Source: a bacterium (lineage in GTDB: Bacteria > Krumholzibacteriota > Krumholzibacteriia > LZORAL124-64-63). Taken from it: a DNA stretch of 64,000 nt. The notes below the pieces were generated by a model. It saw only the letters and a list, made by a program, of their open reading frames with translations, did no database searches and was not told the origin of the DNA. The position numbers and the translations under genes were made by a program. The stretch lies in NCBI GenBank assembly GCA_016712675.1, contig JADJQR010000001.1:3472001-3536000 (forward strand), given 5' to 3'. Positions 17,601-25,978 of this stretch are shown piece after piece; the stretch's first letter is position 1, and each line of letters begins with the position of its first letter.

Positions 17601-18794
17601 GTGGTGACGTCCGCGCCTGGTGTGCGCTCGGCGATCGAGGCGGGTGCCGCGCTCGAACTGGATCTCGCCGACGTGTTCACCGACCCGGAGGGCGCACCCC
17701 TCGCCTTCGGAGGCGTCAGTGGCGACGACGCCTTCGCGACCGTGGCGCTGGCCGGATCCGAGCTGATGGTGCAGCCGCTGCGACGCGGCGACGTGGTCAT
17801 CACGCTCACGGCCGACGACGGCCTGAACCCGCCGGTGACGCACGACTTCCGCCTGCTCATCCACCCGCAAGCGGTCGCACCCGGCGCCACACCCTACACG
17901 TTCACCGGCTGGGATCCCGACGAACCGGAGCGCACCTACCCGCCGCACATGCTGTTCCTGCAGAGCACCGTGAGCGACCCGGGACCGGGCGAGCCCTTGT
18001 TGCACCCGTACCACATCGCGCACGACGACTACCACGCGGACGACCAGGGCACCATCGGCTTCCCGTACAACAACACCGGCCGCACGCGCATCAATGGCCT
18101 GGGCCAGGACGGCATCTCGTTCGTGAACACCGGCCGCGACCGTGACCTGGGTGCCGCGATCCTGGCCCTGGACACGCGCGGGCTGGTGCAGGTGGATCTG
18201 GATTGGCTGGCCGGCACGGTGCAGCCGAACTCGCGCCTTTACGCGATCCGGCTGCAATACCGGCTGGGTCTCGACGAGGATCTCCAGGACGTCATGCTCG
18301 GCGGCGCCCCGGTCGAATACCTGCGGAGCCCGGTAGCCGGAAGCACCACGGCGTTCACCGGGCTTCGGCTGCCTACGGCGCTGCTCGGCAAGCCCTACGT
18401 GCAGCTCGCCTGGCGCTACTACCTGGTGTCCGGGACCTCGGGCTCGCGAGCCGAACTGCGACTGGACGACATCGTCGTCACCGGCCACACGACCGTCAGC
18501 GGCGTGGAACTCATACCTGCGGCCCGGACCGCGCTGCTTGGCAGCGCACCCAACCCGTTCAACCCGGCCACCGTGATCCGCTTCAGCGTGGGCGCCGGCC
18601 AGACCGCCGAGCTGGAAATCTATGACGGCCGCGGGCGGCGCGTGCGCGCGCTGGGCGCGTACGGCCCGGGGCTGCAGAGCGCGACCTGGTACGGCGACGA
18701 CGACGGCGGGCGGCGCTGCGCCAGTGGCGTCTATTTCTGCCGGCTCAGTTCGGAAGGGCGGAACTGGACGTCGAAGATGGTGCTGTTCAAATAG
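14688..18794 (+). CDS. Large secreted CotH-like protein with lamin-tail and sorting domains
   Basis: A 1368-residue exported protein. Order of parts: signal peptide (1-25), a lamin-tail-like domain (INEFMASN...SDWLEIHN), a chitobiase-type beta domain (VTYTLDGSAPT), a CotH kinase-like domain (GARIHGNATQSFPQKSL, INGEYWGLANLRERYDEHY, YGANTDWPGNNIRFW, WRWLMYDVDGAL), a bacterial Ig or BACON-like repeat, an ~200-residue jelly-roll-like region, and a C-terminal FlgD-like domain opened by NPFNPATVIRF and ending in KMVLFK. CotH proteins are atypical kinases that phosphorylate spore-coat or surface proteins, so an extracellular phosphorylation or structural role is possible. AGGAG lies nine bases before the ATG. 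It separates mqnC from mqnA. Confidence 0.82.
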   Translation: MINRCAAKGVLTIVLLGATTAARATPLINEFMASNISTIADDDGDFSDWLEIHNPGPDACDLTGCWLSDSGDDPLRWRFPAATIPSQGHLLVWASGKDRSDPGGIYHTNFAISADGEPLLLTAADGVTPLDQAPAVALPGNLSCGRRADGAAEWVVFAPGTPGGPNAAGLRHLAAPEFSRTPGYFTGPVSLELTSTDPEALVTYTLDGSAPTENSTPVSGPLTLASRAGDPNLYSLIPTNNRAGSDYYGWRPPRGEVFKINVVRARAFRPGFAPSATTTGTFVVDPSPTTRLPLPVVSLTTSPAHLFDDTTGIYVPGVHAVAGDVWSGNYFQDGEDWERPVHVELFDTGGHRLLAQDCGARIHGNATQSFPQKSLSLYARTEYGASHFHARLFPELPYTDYKRVIVRNTGNAWREQGFRDLALQVMVSGMGFETQAGQPALHFINGEYWGLANLRERYDEHYFVRCYGLAEDEVALLALNADVEEGPPAERDRYLALRDFVGSADLTSASSMQQVRAQMDVDDFASYMTAEIYGANTDWPGNNIRFWRRSVAQVDTTAPHGLDGRWRWLMYDVDGALRDPLHDTLAAATATDGPEWPNPPWSTALLRGLLGNPGFRTEFINSIADHLNSTFQPPRLVAMIDSLATIYAPVIPDWQDRWDFNYNWSTGVQSLRDFVTQRPTNLRQHVLDHFGLDGTTAVTLAVDDPARGRVRINRLVIDANLRGLSDPAQPYPWTGVYFRGVPLTITAEPAPGHVFAGWQGGSSDSTLIVVPGAEPVSLVATFALQDQVPTVVAAWHFNALPTGALASVPADEASHAGALITYPGVGAGYLDRVDPGTTLGAGEGVAAGYALRARNPSETREMAVAAPSTGHRAMVLSYAAMRTTNGAETHSVFCQVAPGGPLLPVAIDVPVGEAFQMHEHDLTAVVGVDDNPDLVIVFRFGGANAGGSSGNQRFDNLRITGVSLAGSDLPPVVTSAPGVRSAIEAGAALELDLADVFTDPEGAPLAFGGVSGDDAFATVALAGSELMVQPLRRGDVVITLTADDGLNPPVTHDFRLLIHPQAVAPGATPYTFTGWDPDEPERTYPPHMLFLQSTVSDPGPGEPLLHPYHIAHDDYHADDQGTIGFPYNNTGRTRINGLGQDGISFVNTGRDRDLGAAILALDTRGLVQVDLDWLAGTVQPNSRLYAIRLQYRLGLDEDLQDVMLGGAPVEYLRSPVAGSTTAFTGLRLPTALLGKPYVQLAWRYYLVSGTSGSRAELRLDDIVVTGHTTVSGVELIPAARTALLGSAPNPFNPATVIRFSVGAGQTAELEIYDGRGRRVRALGAYGPGLQSATWYGDDDGGRRCASGVYFCRLSSEGRNWTSKMVLFK

Positions 18795-18825
18795 GCCGTG
18801 CGGACCGCGACGGGCCGGGGCCGGG

Positions 18826-19698
18826 TCAGAGCACCCGCAGCCCCGGCTCCGGCGGCAGCAGCCCGTGGCGCACTCCCAGCTCGTGGAACCGGCGGATGCC
18901 GTCCAATTCCGCCGGGCCCAGCGGGTAACGCAGGGATCGGCGGAAATAGGATTCGAGGGCGGCCGCGGTTTGCCAGCCGCCGGGCCCCAGGGCGCCGGCC
19001 GCGGCTTCCCGGGCGGCCAGTTCGGGCAGGCGGGCCAGGCCGTGGTCGCGGGCCCGCACCAGCAGGGCGTCCAGTTCCCGCACGCCCGCCTCCCCCACCC
19101 GGCCGGCCAGGTCCGGCGCCGCCGCCCAGGCGGCGAACACGAACGGCAGGTCCGTCAGATCCAGCCAGGCCTGGCCCAGATCCAGCGCCTGAAGTGTCGC
19201 CGCCGCCTCGGCGTCCTGGCTCAGCCAACGGTCGAACGCGAAGCAGCGATCGCCGATGACCAGCACGCCTTCATCCGGGGCCGGCAGCGCGCCAGGCCGG
19301 GGCTCCACCTCCAGGAACGGCGGCACGGCCCCGACGGTCTCCGCCAGCAGGACGTGCAGCAGAGCCACTGAAGTGCGCGATCCGCGGTCCACTGCCACGC
19401 GCCGCAAGCCGCCCAGCGGGCCGCGGTAGTACAGCTTGACGCTGTCCACCGGGCCGTAACAGGCGATGCCCGAGGACCCGACCAGGCCGGCGGCGCGGGC
19501 CCGCAGGATCTCGGCCGTGGGCAGCAGGGCGGCGTCGGCGCGGCCGTCGGCCAGCAGGGGGGCCAGAAGGCTGGGCAGGGCGGCGGTCAGGGTAGCCCGG
19601 GCTCGGCCCTCGGGGGTGGCGAACCAGTCCACCAGGGGGAGGCAGTTCAGGAAGCTGACGGTGGCCAGGTGGTAGGATTCTCGCAAAGCCGACCCCAT
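18826..19698 (-). CDS. mqnA: Chorismate dehydratase (menaquinone, futalosine route)
   Basis: A 290-residue protein of the MqnA/MqnD periplasmic-binding-like fold, which dehydrates chorismate to 3-enolpyruvylbenzoate. The start reads LATVSFLNCLPLVDWF. Central blocks are DAALLPTAEI, SVKLYYRGPLGGLRRVAVD, SRTSVALLHVLL and VLVIGDRCFAF, then LDLGQAWLDLTDLPFVFAAW. The length is normal for the family. ATG 19698 is the best start; the frame is open to 20028 but the extra N-terminus is low-complexity. A GGGGG stretch lies 10-14 bases upstream. Together with mqnC it marks the futalosine pathway. Confidence 0.88.
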   Translation of the reverse strand: MGSALRESYHLATVSFLNCLPLVDWFATPEGRARATLTAALPSLLAPLLADGRADAALLPTAEILRARAAGLVGSSGIACYGPVDSVKLYYRGPLGGLRRVAVDRGSRTSVALLHVLLAETVGAVPPFLEVEPRPGALPAPDEGVLVIGDRCFAFDRWLSQDAEAAATLQALDLGQAWLDLTDLPFVFAAWAAAPDLAGRVGEAGVRELDALLVRARDHGLARLPELAAREAAAGALGPGGWQTAAALESYFRRSLRYPLGPAELDGIRRFHELGVRHGLLPPEPGLRVL

Positions 19699-19823
19699 CC
19701 GGATGACAGCCCCCTCGCGGCGCGGAAGGTCCGCTGACCGTGCCCGGGCCGGCGGCGGCGCCAACATAGGCCCCGCCGCACCCCCGGACAAGTCCCCGCC
19801 GAGCCCCGTAACGGTCCCTGAAC

Positions 19824-19852
19824 TTGCTATTTGGCGCTGCAGACGGTTAGAT
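19824..19852 (+). promoter_or_regulatory. Predicted sigma70-type promoter
   Basis: TTGCTA (19824-19829), 17-base spacer, TTAGAT (19847-19852). Transcription would start near 19859, about 73 bases before the GTG of the fused dehydrogenase gene at 19932. Confidence 0.45.
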
Positions 19853-19931
19853 CGATGCCGATACTCGGGAGGTACGTGCCGTCGCCCAGCAGCCCGTCCA
19901 ACGGGGAGAACCGCCCAGTGAGGTCCATCCA

Positions 19932-22133
19932 GTGAAGATCCTGGCCCAGACCATGAAGGACGGCTCCGTCCGCATCGTCGACGCTCCGTCGCCCCTGATC
20001 GCCCCCGGCTTCGTCCGTATCCGGCCACTGTGGTCGGCCATCAGCCCGGGCACCGAAGGCAACAAGATCGTCACCGGCCGCATGAGCCTCATCGGGAAGG
20101 CCCGCGCCAAGCCCGAGCAGGTCAAGCAGGTCCTGGCGATGGTCGGCCAGCTGGGCCTGCGTAACACCATCCAGAAGGTGCGCGACAAGCTGGACGGTGC
20201 CGGACCGCTGGGCTACAGCCTGGCGGGGCTGGTGACCGAACTGGGGCCGGAAGTGGACCATGTCGCGGTGGGCGACCTGGTGGCCTGCGCCGGCGGCGGC
20301 TACGCGAACCATGCCGATGAGGTCGTGGTGCCGCGCAACCTGGTGGTGAAGGTGCCCGACGGCGTGAGCGCCGAGGCGGCCTCGATGTCCACGCTGGCGG
20401 CCATCGCCCTGCAGGGCGTGCGGCTGGCCGAGCCGACCCTCGGCGAATCGGCCGTCGTGGTCGGGCTGGGCGTGATCGGCCAGATGGCCTGCCGCCTGCT
20501 TCAAGCCAACGGGTGCCGCGTCTTCGCCACCGACATCTCCGGCGCTGCCGTCGCGCGCACGCTCGAACTGGGCCTGGCCCAAGGCGGCGGCCAGTTGGGC
20601 ACCGACGCCGTCGAGTCGCAGGTGGGCGACTTCACGCGTGGCCGCGGCGCGGACCTGGTGCTGATCTGCGCGGCCACCGCGAGCAGCGACCCGGTGGCGA
20701 TGTCCGGCCGCATCTGCCGGCAGCGCGGACGCGTGGTCGTGGTGGGCGCCGTGGGCATGGACCTGCCGCGCGAGAACTACTACGAGAAGGAGATCCGCTT
20801 CAGTGTCTCCTGCTCGTACGGCCCGGGCCGCTACGACCCCACGTACGAGGAAGCAGGCCTGGACTACCCGGCCGGCTTCGTGCGCTGGACCGAGGGGCGC
20901 AATCTCGAGGCCGTCATGGACCTCATGGCCGCCGGCACTTTCGAGCCCGTGGCGCTGGTCACGCACCGCTTCGAGTTCGCCGAGGCGCCCCGCGCCTATG
21001 CGATGATCGCCGACCGCAGCGAGCCGTACAGCGGCATCCTGCTGCACTATCCCGCTCAGCCGGCGCCGCCGGTTCGCCGCGTGGAGCTGGCCGGCCAGCG
21101 GCGCCATGGCGGGAACATCGGCGTGGGTTTCGTCGGCACCGGCTCGTTCGCGCAGACCTTCCTGCTGCCCCCCCTGCGTTCGGATGGGCGCGTGCGCCTG
21201 GAGGCCATCTTCACGCGCACCGGCCTGACGGCCGCCGATGTCGGCGCGCGCAACGGCTTTGCCGTGGCGGTCGACTCGCCCGAAGCGGTGATCGGGCACG
21301 AGGGCACCGACGCCCTGGTGGTGGCGACGCGCCACGACCAGCACGGCCCGCTGGCTCTGGCGGCGCTGCGCGCCGGCAAGCACGTCTTCGTCGAGAAACC
21401 CCTGTGCCTGACGAGGGACGAGCTGCTGGCCATCGCGCGGCAGGCCCTGGCCATGGAGGTCGCGGGCACCCAGCCGTTCGTGCAGGTGGGGTTCAATCGC
21501 CGCTTCTCGCAGGCGGCGCGCGCACTCAAGCGGCATTTCGGCGCCAACCCCGGCCCGCTGACCATGATGTACCGCGTCAGCGCGGGGCACATCCCGAAGG
21601 GCCACTGGACGCAGGACCCGCAGGCCGGCGGCGGTCGCATCCTGGGCGAGGTCTGCCATTTCGTGGACCTGATGCAGTTCATGTGCGGCGCCGACCCGGT
21701 GGCCGTCTCGGCCATGTGCATCGACACGCCCAACCAGGCGAACAAGGCCGACGACAACGTCGTGATCAGCCTCCGGTTCGCCGACGGCTCGGTGGGCAGC
21801 CTGGGCTACTTCGCCGAGGGCGCCAAGTCGATGCCCAAGGAGCAGCTGGAGGTGCTGGGCGCCGGCCGCAGCGGCGTGCTCGAGAACTTCCAGGCCGTGC
21901 GCCTGTGGTCGGGCCGCGGCAGCCGCCGCGTGCGCTGCAGCGGCAAGGGCCACGCCGACGAGATCAAGGCGTTCCTGGACGGCATCGCCGCCGGCACGCC
22001 GCCCCTGGGCTGGCGCTCGCAGGTGGCTACGACCCTGGCGACGCTGCGCATCCTCGACGCCCTGAGCAGCGGTCGTACCGAGACCGTCGACACCGAGGCC
22101 CTGCTGCGCGAGGCTGCCGGTGGCGATGCGTGA
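19932..22133 (+). CDS. Fused zinc-type alcohol dehydrogenase and Gfo/Idh/MocA oxidoreductase
   Basis: A 733-residue two-domain protein. Residues 1-370 form an MDR (zinc-binding dehydrogenase) module with VVVGLGVIGQMACRLL as its Rossmann motif. The catalytic-zinc cysteine normally after the GxE block is not evident. The segment SYGPGRYDPTYEE is typical of the polysaccharide-locus subgroup. Residues 390-733 form a Gfo/Idh/MocA module: VGFVGTGSFAQTFLLPPL for NAD(P), VEKPLCLT with the conserved Lys, and a substrate region ending in GGRILGEVCHFVDL with the catalytic His. Such fusions occur in surface-polysaccharide loci and probably oxidise or epimerise a nucleotide sugar. Start GTG 19932. The stop overlaps the next gene by 14 bases, so translation is probably coupled. 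Confidence 0.85.
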   Translation: MKILAQTMKDGSVRIVDAPSPLIAPGFVRIRPLWSAISPGTEGNKIVTGRMSLIGKARAKPEQVKQVLAMVGQLGLRNTIQKVRDKLDGAGPLGYSLAGLVTELGPEVDHVAVGDLVACAGGGYANHADEVVVPRNLVVKVPDGVSAEAASMSTLAAIALQGVRLAEPTLGESAVVVGLGVIGQMACRLLQANGCRVFATDISGAAVARTLELGLAQGGGQLGTDAVESQVGDFTRGRGADLVLICAATASSDPVAMSGRICRQRGRVVVVGAVGMDLPRENYYEKEIRFSVSCSYGPGRYDPTYEEAGLDYPAGFVRWTEGRNLEAVMDLMAAGTFEPVALVTHRFEFAEAPRAYAMIADRSEPYSGILLHYPAQPAPPVRRVELAGQRRHGGNIGVGFVGTGSFAQTFLLPPLRSDGRVRLEAIFTRTGLTAADVGARNGFAVAVDSPEAVIGHEGTDALVVATRHDQHGPLALAALRAGKHVFVEKPLCLTRDELLAIARQALAMEVAGTQPFVQVGFNRRFSQAARALKRHFGANPGPLTMMYRVSAGHIPKGHWTQDPQAGGGRILGEVCHFVDLMQFMCGADPVAVSAMCIDTPNQANKADDNVVISLRFADGSVGSLGYFAEGAKSMPKEQLEVLGAGRSGVLENFQAVRLWSGRGSRRVRCSGKGHADEIKAFLDGIAAGTPPLGWRSQVATTLATLRILDALSSGRTETVDTEALLREAAGGDA

Positions 22134-23388
22134 GGCGTCGCCTGACGGGCTGCGCCGCATCGCGCTGCGGGTGTGGGAGAACCTGGCCGAAGCCGCGTTC
22201 GCCGGCAGCGATCCCTACGACGGGCTGAACAGCCGCCTGCTGGCGCCGGCGCTGCGGCACTCGCGCCTGCTGCGCCTGGCGGTGATCCAGGGCGTCAAAC
22301 GCTCGCCGGTCGACCTGCGTCCGCTGCTGCTGGTGCCGCCGGGGCTGAACCCGAAGGGTCTGGCCCTCGTGCTGCAGGGCGCGGCCGAGTGGCCGGAGCT
22401 GCCGGACGGCGACGGTCGGCGCGCCTGGCTGGCCGATGCCCTGCTGTGCCTGGGGTCGGCGCCGGACGGCACGCCGGCGCTGGGCTCGCGCACGATCGTC
22501 CGCGGCACGGCCGGGCGCCTGGCGGCCGGGGACCTGCCCCTGCCCGCTGCCCTGGGCTGGGGCTACGATTTCCCCTGGCAGAGCAAGGCGTTCCTGCAGC
22601 CGGCCTTCTTCCCCACGGTCGTGGCCACGAGCTTCGCGGTGGACGCGCTGGAGGATGCGCGCGCGGCCGGCTGGCAGCAGGCATCGGTGGCCGCCGGGCG
22701 CTTCGTGGCCCGCCATCTCCACCGGCACCAGGATGCGGACGGCATCTGCTTCAGCTACTCGCCCGGAGACCGCACGCGGGTCTACAACGCCTCGCTGTTC
22801 GGGGCCCGCCTGCTGGCGCAGGCCGCTCCGCACGTCGATGCGGACGAGGCGGACGCCTGGCGCCACGACGCGGGCCGCGGCGTGGCCTGGGTGATGGCCC
22901 GGCAGGCCGCAGACGGATCCTGGATCTACGGCGACGCCGGCCACTGGCAGTGGATCGACAACCTGCACACGGGCTTCAACCTGGAAACCGTCCACCGCAC
23001 GGCGACCCTGCTGGGCACCGATCGCTGGGATGAGCGCCTGGCGGCCGGCCTGGCCTACTATCGGCGGCACCTGTTCGAGGACGACGGCACGCCGCGTTAC
23101 TACAGCACCACGCGGTGGCCGCTGGACCCGCACAGCTTCGCGCAGGGGGCCCTCACGTTCCTGCGGCTGCGCCGGTTCGACGACGATGCGGTCGAATTCG
23201 CCGGCCGCATCCTGGCGCGCGGGGTCGCGGAGCTGTGGGACGAGCGGCGCGGCGGGTTCCGTTTCCAGAAGCACGCCGGGCATGCGCAGGGGATCATCCA
23301 CATGCGGTGGTCACAGGCGTGGATGTTGCGGGCGATTTGTGCCTACCTGGCGGCGAACCGCGCGGAAATCGCGCCGAGCGCGCGCTAG
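22120..23388 (+). CDS. Putative (alpha/alpha)6-barrel protein of a polysaccharide locus
   Basis: A 422-residue cytoplasmic protein. The pattern of paired helices with WQWIDNLHTGFNLE, TRVYNASLFGARLLA and WPLDPHSFAQGALTFL suggests an alpha/alpha-barrel of the kind seen in glycoside hydrolases, polysaccharide lyases and glucuronyl C5-epimerases. It always seems to follow the fused dehydrogenase in this type of locus, but that is recollection, not something seen here. GTG 22120 has GAGG six bases upstream; ATG 22126 is an alternative. It overlaps the fused dehydrogenase gene by 14 bases. The two probably act on the same sugar. No specific activity is claimed. Confidence 0.7.
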   Translation: MAMREASPDGLRRIALRVWENLAEAAFAGSDPYDGLNSRLLAPALRHSRLLRLAVIQGVKRSPVDLRPLLLVPPGLNPKGLALVLQGAAEWPELPDGDGRRAWLADALLCLGSAPDGTPALGSRTIVRGTAGRLAAGDLPLPAALGWGYDFPWQSKAFLQPAFFPTVVATSFAVDALEDARAAGWQQASVAAGRFVARHLHRHQDADGICFSYSPGDRTRVYNASLFGARLLAQAAPHVDADEADAWRHDAGRGVAWVMARQAADGSWIYGDAGHWQWIDNLHTGFNLETVHRTATLLGTDRWDERLAAGLAYYRRHLFEDDGTPRYYSTTRWPLDPHSFAQGALTFLRLRRFDDDAVEFAGRILARGVAELWDERRGGFRFQKHAGHAQGIIHMRWSQAWMLRAICAYLAANRAEIAPSAR

Positions 23389-23398
23389 TGGTCGACAG

Positions 23399-23428
23399 TT
23401 GACAACGGCGGATTGCCGCACGTAGGTA
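23399..23428 (+). promoter_or_regulatory. Weak promoter candidate before wecB
   Basis: TTGACA (23399-23404), 18-base spacer, TAGGTA (23423-23428). The -35 is perfect and the -10 poor. Transcription would start about 40 bases before the wecB start codon. Confidence 0.3.
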
Positions 23429-23470
23429 TCGAGAAGAACGACGATCGCCACCACGACCAAGGGACTCGCC

Positions 23471-24571
23471 GTGCCCAAGAAGATCTTCCTCATTGCCGCC
23501 GCCCGTCCCAACTTCATGAAGGTGGCCCCCTTGTGGCGCGCGATGGCCGCCCGTCCGGACGGGCTTCAGCCGCTGCTGATCCACACCGGCCAACACTACG
23601 ACCACAACATGTCGGACGTGTTTTTCGAAGACCTGGGCCTGCCGGTACCCCATGTCCACCTGGGCGTCGGCGGAGGCAGCCACGCCCAGCAGACGGCCGG
23701 CGTGATGGTCAAGTTCGAGGAGTTGTGCCTTCAGGAGCGCCCGGACATGGTCGTCGTGGTCGGCGACGTCAACGCCACCATGGCCACCTCCATCACTGCC
23801 GCCAAACTGCACATCCCGGTGGCCCACGTGGAAGCCGGCCTGCGCAGCCGCGACATGACGATGCCCGAGGAAGTCAATCGCCTGCTGACCGACGCCATCG
23901 CCGACCTGCTGTTCACCCCCAGCCGGGACGCCGACGACAACCTGCTGGCGGAGGGCGTGGCCCCCGGGCGGATCAAGCTGGTGGGCAACATCATGATAGA
24001 CAGCCTGGTGGGCTCGGTGGAAAAAGCGCGCCGCCTGGACACGTGCGCGCGGTTCGGCCTGACCGCAGGCCGTTTCGGGGTCATGACGCTGCACCGCCCG
24101 GCCAACGTGGACGACCCCGACACGCTGGCACGCATCCTGGATGTGCTGGTGGGCATGGACATCCCCCTCGTGTTCCCGGTCCATCCCCGTACCCGCGCCG
24201 TCATGTCCCAGCACGATCTGGGTGCAAAGTGCGGCCTGACAGGATCATTGATCATCCTGGCTGATCCGATGGGCTACTACGAGTTCATGAACCTGGTGGT
24301 TCACGCCCAGCTGATCATCACCGATTCGGGCGGCCTGCAGGAGGAAGCGACATGGCTGGGCATTCCCTGCCTCACGTTGCGCCCCAACACCGAACGCCCT
24401 GTCACGATCAGCGAGGGGACGAATGAGCTGGCGACGGTGGCCAGCCTTGCGGAGCAGACGGCGATCATCCTGGCCGGGAATTGGAAGAAAGGACGTGTGC
24501 CTGACCTGTGGGACGGGCGGACCGCTCCGCGGATCGTCGAAGAGATCGAGCAATTCCTGACCAAGCGCTGA
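23471..24571 (+). CDS. wecB: UDP-N-acetylglucosamine 2-epimerase (non-hydrolysing)
   Basis: A 366-residue GT-B-fold enzyme interconverting UDP-GlcNAc and UDP-ManNAc, supplying ManNAc-type precursors for the surface polymer. Family marks are AARPNFMKVAPL at the N-terminus, HTGQHYDHNMSD, VVGDVNATMATS, PVAHVEAGLRS, the nucleotide region ITDSGGLQEEA and LRPNTERP. Length is standard. The start is a GTG at 23471 with GGGAC upstream. It is the first gene of the main glycan block and is convergent with the DUF354 gene, three bases apart. Confidence 0.92.
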   Translation: MPKKIFLIAAARPNFMKVAPLWRAMAARPDGLQPLLIHTGQHYDHNMSDVFFEDLGLPVPHVHLGVGGGSHAQQTAGVMVKFEELCLQERPDMVVVVGDVNATMATSITAAKLHIPVAHVEAGLRSRDMTMPEEVNRLLTDAIADLLFTPSRDADDNLLAEGVAPGRIKLVGNIMIDSLVGSVEKARRLDTCARFGLTAGRFGVMTLHRPANVDDPDTLARILDVLVGMDIPLVFPVHPRTRAVMSQHDLGAKCGLTGSLIILADPMGYYEFMNLVVHAQLIITDSGGLQEEATWLGIPCLTLRPNTERPVTISEGTNELATVASLAEQTAIILAGNWKKGRVPDLWDGRTAPRIVEEIEQFLTKR

Positions 24572-24574
24572 ACT

Positions 24575-25603
24575 CTAGCGACTCCGACCACACGACACGA
24601 TAGCGTCGCAGACAAAAGAGACTAGGCGGTTCGGGTCCGGGCGTGTCATATCGCCGTCTCGCCTCCGCACGACGAGCTTCTCGGCGACCTGCCGCGAGTT
24701 CTCGAGGGTCACGAGGCGCCCAGAAGCAGCCAGGCTCTCGTCGACCATCCCGTTCCGTCCCCGGAAGAAGCTGTACGAAGGCACGCCCATGATCGCGGCT
24801 TCCCGCGTCATCGTGCCGCCACCGCTGATGACTAGGTCCATGGCTGCAACCAGGCTCGGTCCGTCGTATACGCGGCCAGGGACGATCGTCTCGTCGACTC
24901 CAGCACGTTGCGGCAAGTCCCGCTGGTCCGCTGTCCGCGGCAGATAGACCAGTTGGACGTCCGGTACGGCCGCGAGCCGCTCCAGGATCGACTGCAGGAT
25001 CGTCTCGGCTTCCGGATTATGGTAGTGCGCCGTCGTGGCAGGCGGCCTCAGGAGCACCTTCACCGCGGAACTCCTCAGCCCCAGGTCGCCAGGTATCGAC
25101 TGGTCAAGATCGGCACCGCCGAGGTAGAGCTCCTCCTTGTAACCGGGGTAACTCGCCACCTTCCGCGTCGAAATGCCCGCGCTAGCACAGCGTTCGGAAG
25201 AAATGGCAGACGGCAGTAGGATGGAGCTGCAGCACCAGTTGAAGAGCGTGGCATCGACCCATTCGTAGTCATACATCGTGACAGTCGGCGTCCCGAGCAT
25301 CCTGGAGGCCAAGGGCAGTGCGCGCGATCCGTGTCCGAAGCTGACGGACGCGCCGCATCCGCGCATCGTACGCGCCAAGTCCCAGGCGCGCCCCAGCGTA
25401 CCACGGATCTTCCCCAGCTTCCCGCGGCCGTACTCGCTGCCGACAGTCACGTACGCGATACCGTAGAGATCCAACAACTGACAAGTCTTCGTGCGGTCAC
25501 GCGCAGTGAAGACCACTTCATGCCCGCGCCGGGTCAATTCGGCTTTCAGGGGACGCATGATCAGGACGTGGGGGCCGTTGTCGGCGTCGAACCAGATCTT
25601 CAC
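24575..25603 (-). CDS. DUF354-family putative glycosyltransferase
   Basis: A 342-residue protein of the DUF354 family, predicted GT-B glycosyltransferases found in surface-polysaccharide and archaeal glycan loci. The start VKIWFDADNGPHVL is diagnostic, followed by RGHEVVFTARD, SFGHGSRALPLASRML and the C-terminal VISGGGTMTREAAIMGVPSYSFF that forms the donor site. GTG 25603 is preceded by GAGGAG five bases upstream, so the longer frame to 25759 is rejected. It lies head-to-head with the next glycosyltransferase. Donor and acceptor are unknown. Confidence 0.82.
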   Translation of the reverse strand: MKIWFDADNGPHVLIMRPLKAELTRRGHEVVFTARDRTKTCQLLDLYGIAYVTVGSEYGRGKLGKIRGTLGRAWDLARTMRGCGASVSFGHGSRALPLASRMLGTPTVTMYDYEWVDATLFNWCCSSILLPSAISSERCASAGISTRKVASYPGYKEELYLGGADLDQSIPGDLGLRSSAVKVLLRPPATTAHYHNPEAETILQSILERLAAVPDVQLVYLPRTADQRDLPQRAGVDETIVPGRVYDGPSLVAAMDLVISGGGTMTREAAIMGVPSYSFFRGRNGMVDESLAASGRLVTLENSRQVAEKLVVRRRDGDMTRPDPNRLVSFVCDAIVSCGRSR

Positions 25604-25978
25604 TGCGTCTCCTCGATCAGCGTCAGGGCTCCGTGGGCTCCGTGGCGCCGCGATCGTTGCGCCGGTATTGCCGTACCGACCGGATGTTAGCCTGGCAGCC
25701 TCCGGCGCGAAAGCTGCGCCGTGCGGATCTCCCCACAACCGCCCATAGACGATCGCCACCCGAGCGGAACGACAATAATCACCCTTTGCCCGGCTTCCAA
25801 AAGGTATTGTCGGTGGCGCCCCGGCCTGATCGCGCGGAAAGGCCGGCGAAACGTTGTCGTTTGCGCTCGCAATGACCGCGCCCGTTGTCTATTATCCCGC
25901 CTTCGGGTGCGCCACGGCCACCTGCTATGCGCCCCCGCGGGGCGTGGATACCAGGCACCGAACGGCGGAGATGTACCG
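25604..25978 (+). other. 375-base divergent intergenic region
   Basis: This lies between the DUF354 gene (leftwards) and a GT4 gene (rightwards). A TATTAT hexamer at about 25890-25895 could be a rightward -10, but no good -35 accompanies it. Base composition is more AT-rich than the first 23 kb. I see no repeat or RNA structure that I can support. Confidence 0.4.

Noticed and set aside
16215-18488. A 757-residue minus-strand frame over the CotH-like gene
   Set aside because: It has low-complexity, Arg/His/Val-rich content without motifs and is opposite a gene with a signal peptide and known domains.
19827-22160. A 777-residue minus-strand frame over the fused dehydrogenase
   Set aside because: It is a shadow of the fused dehydrogenase, whose two Rossmann motifs are clear.
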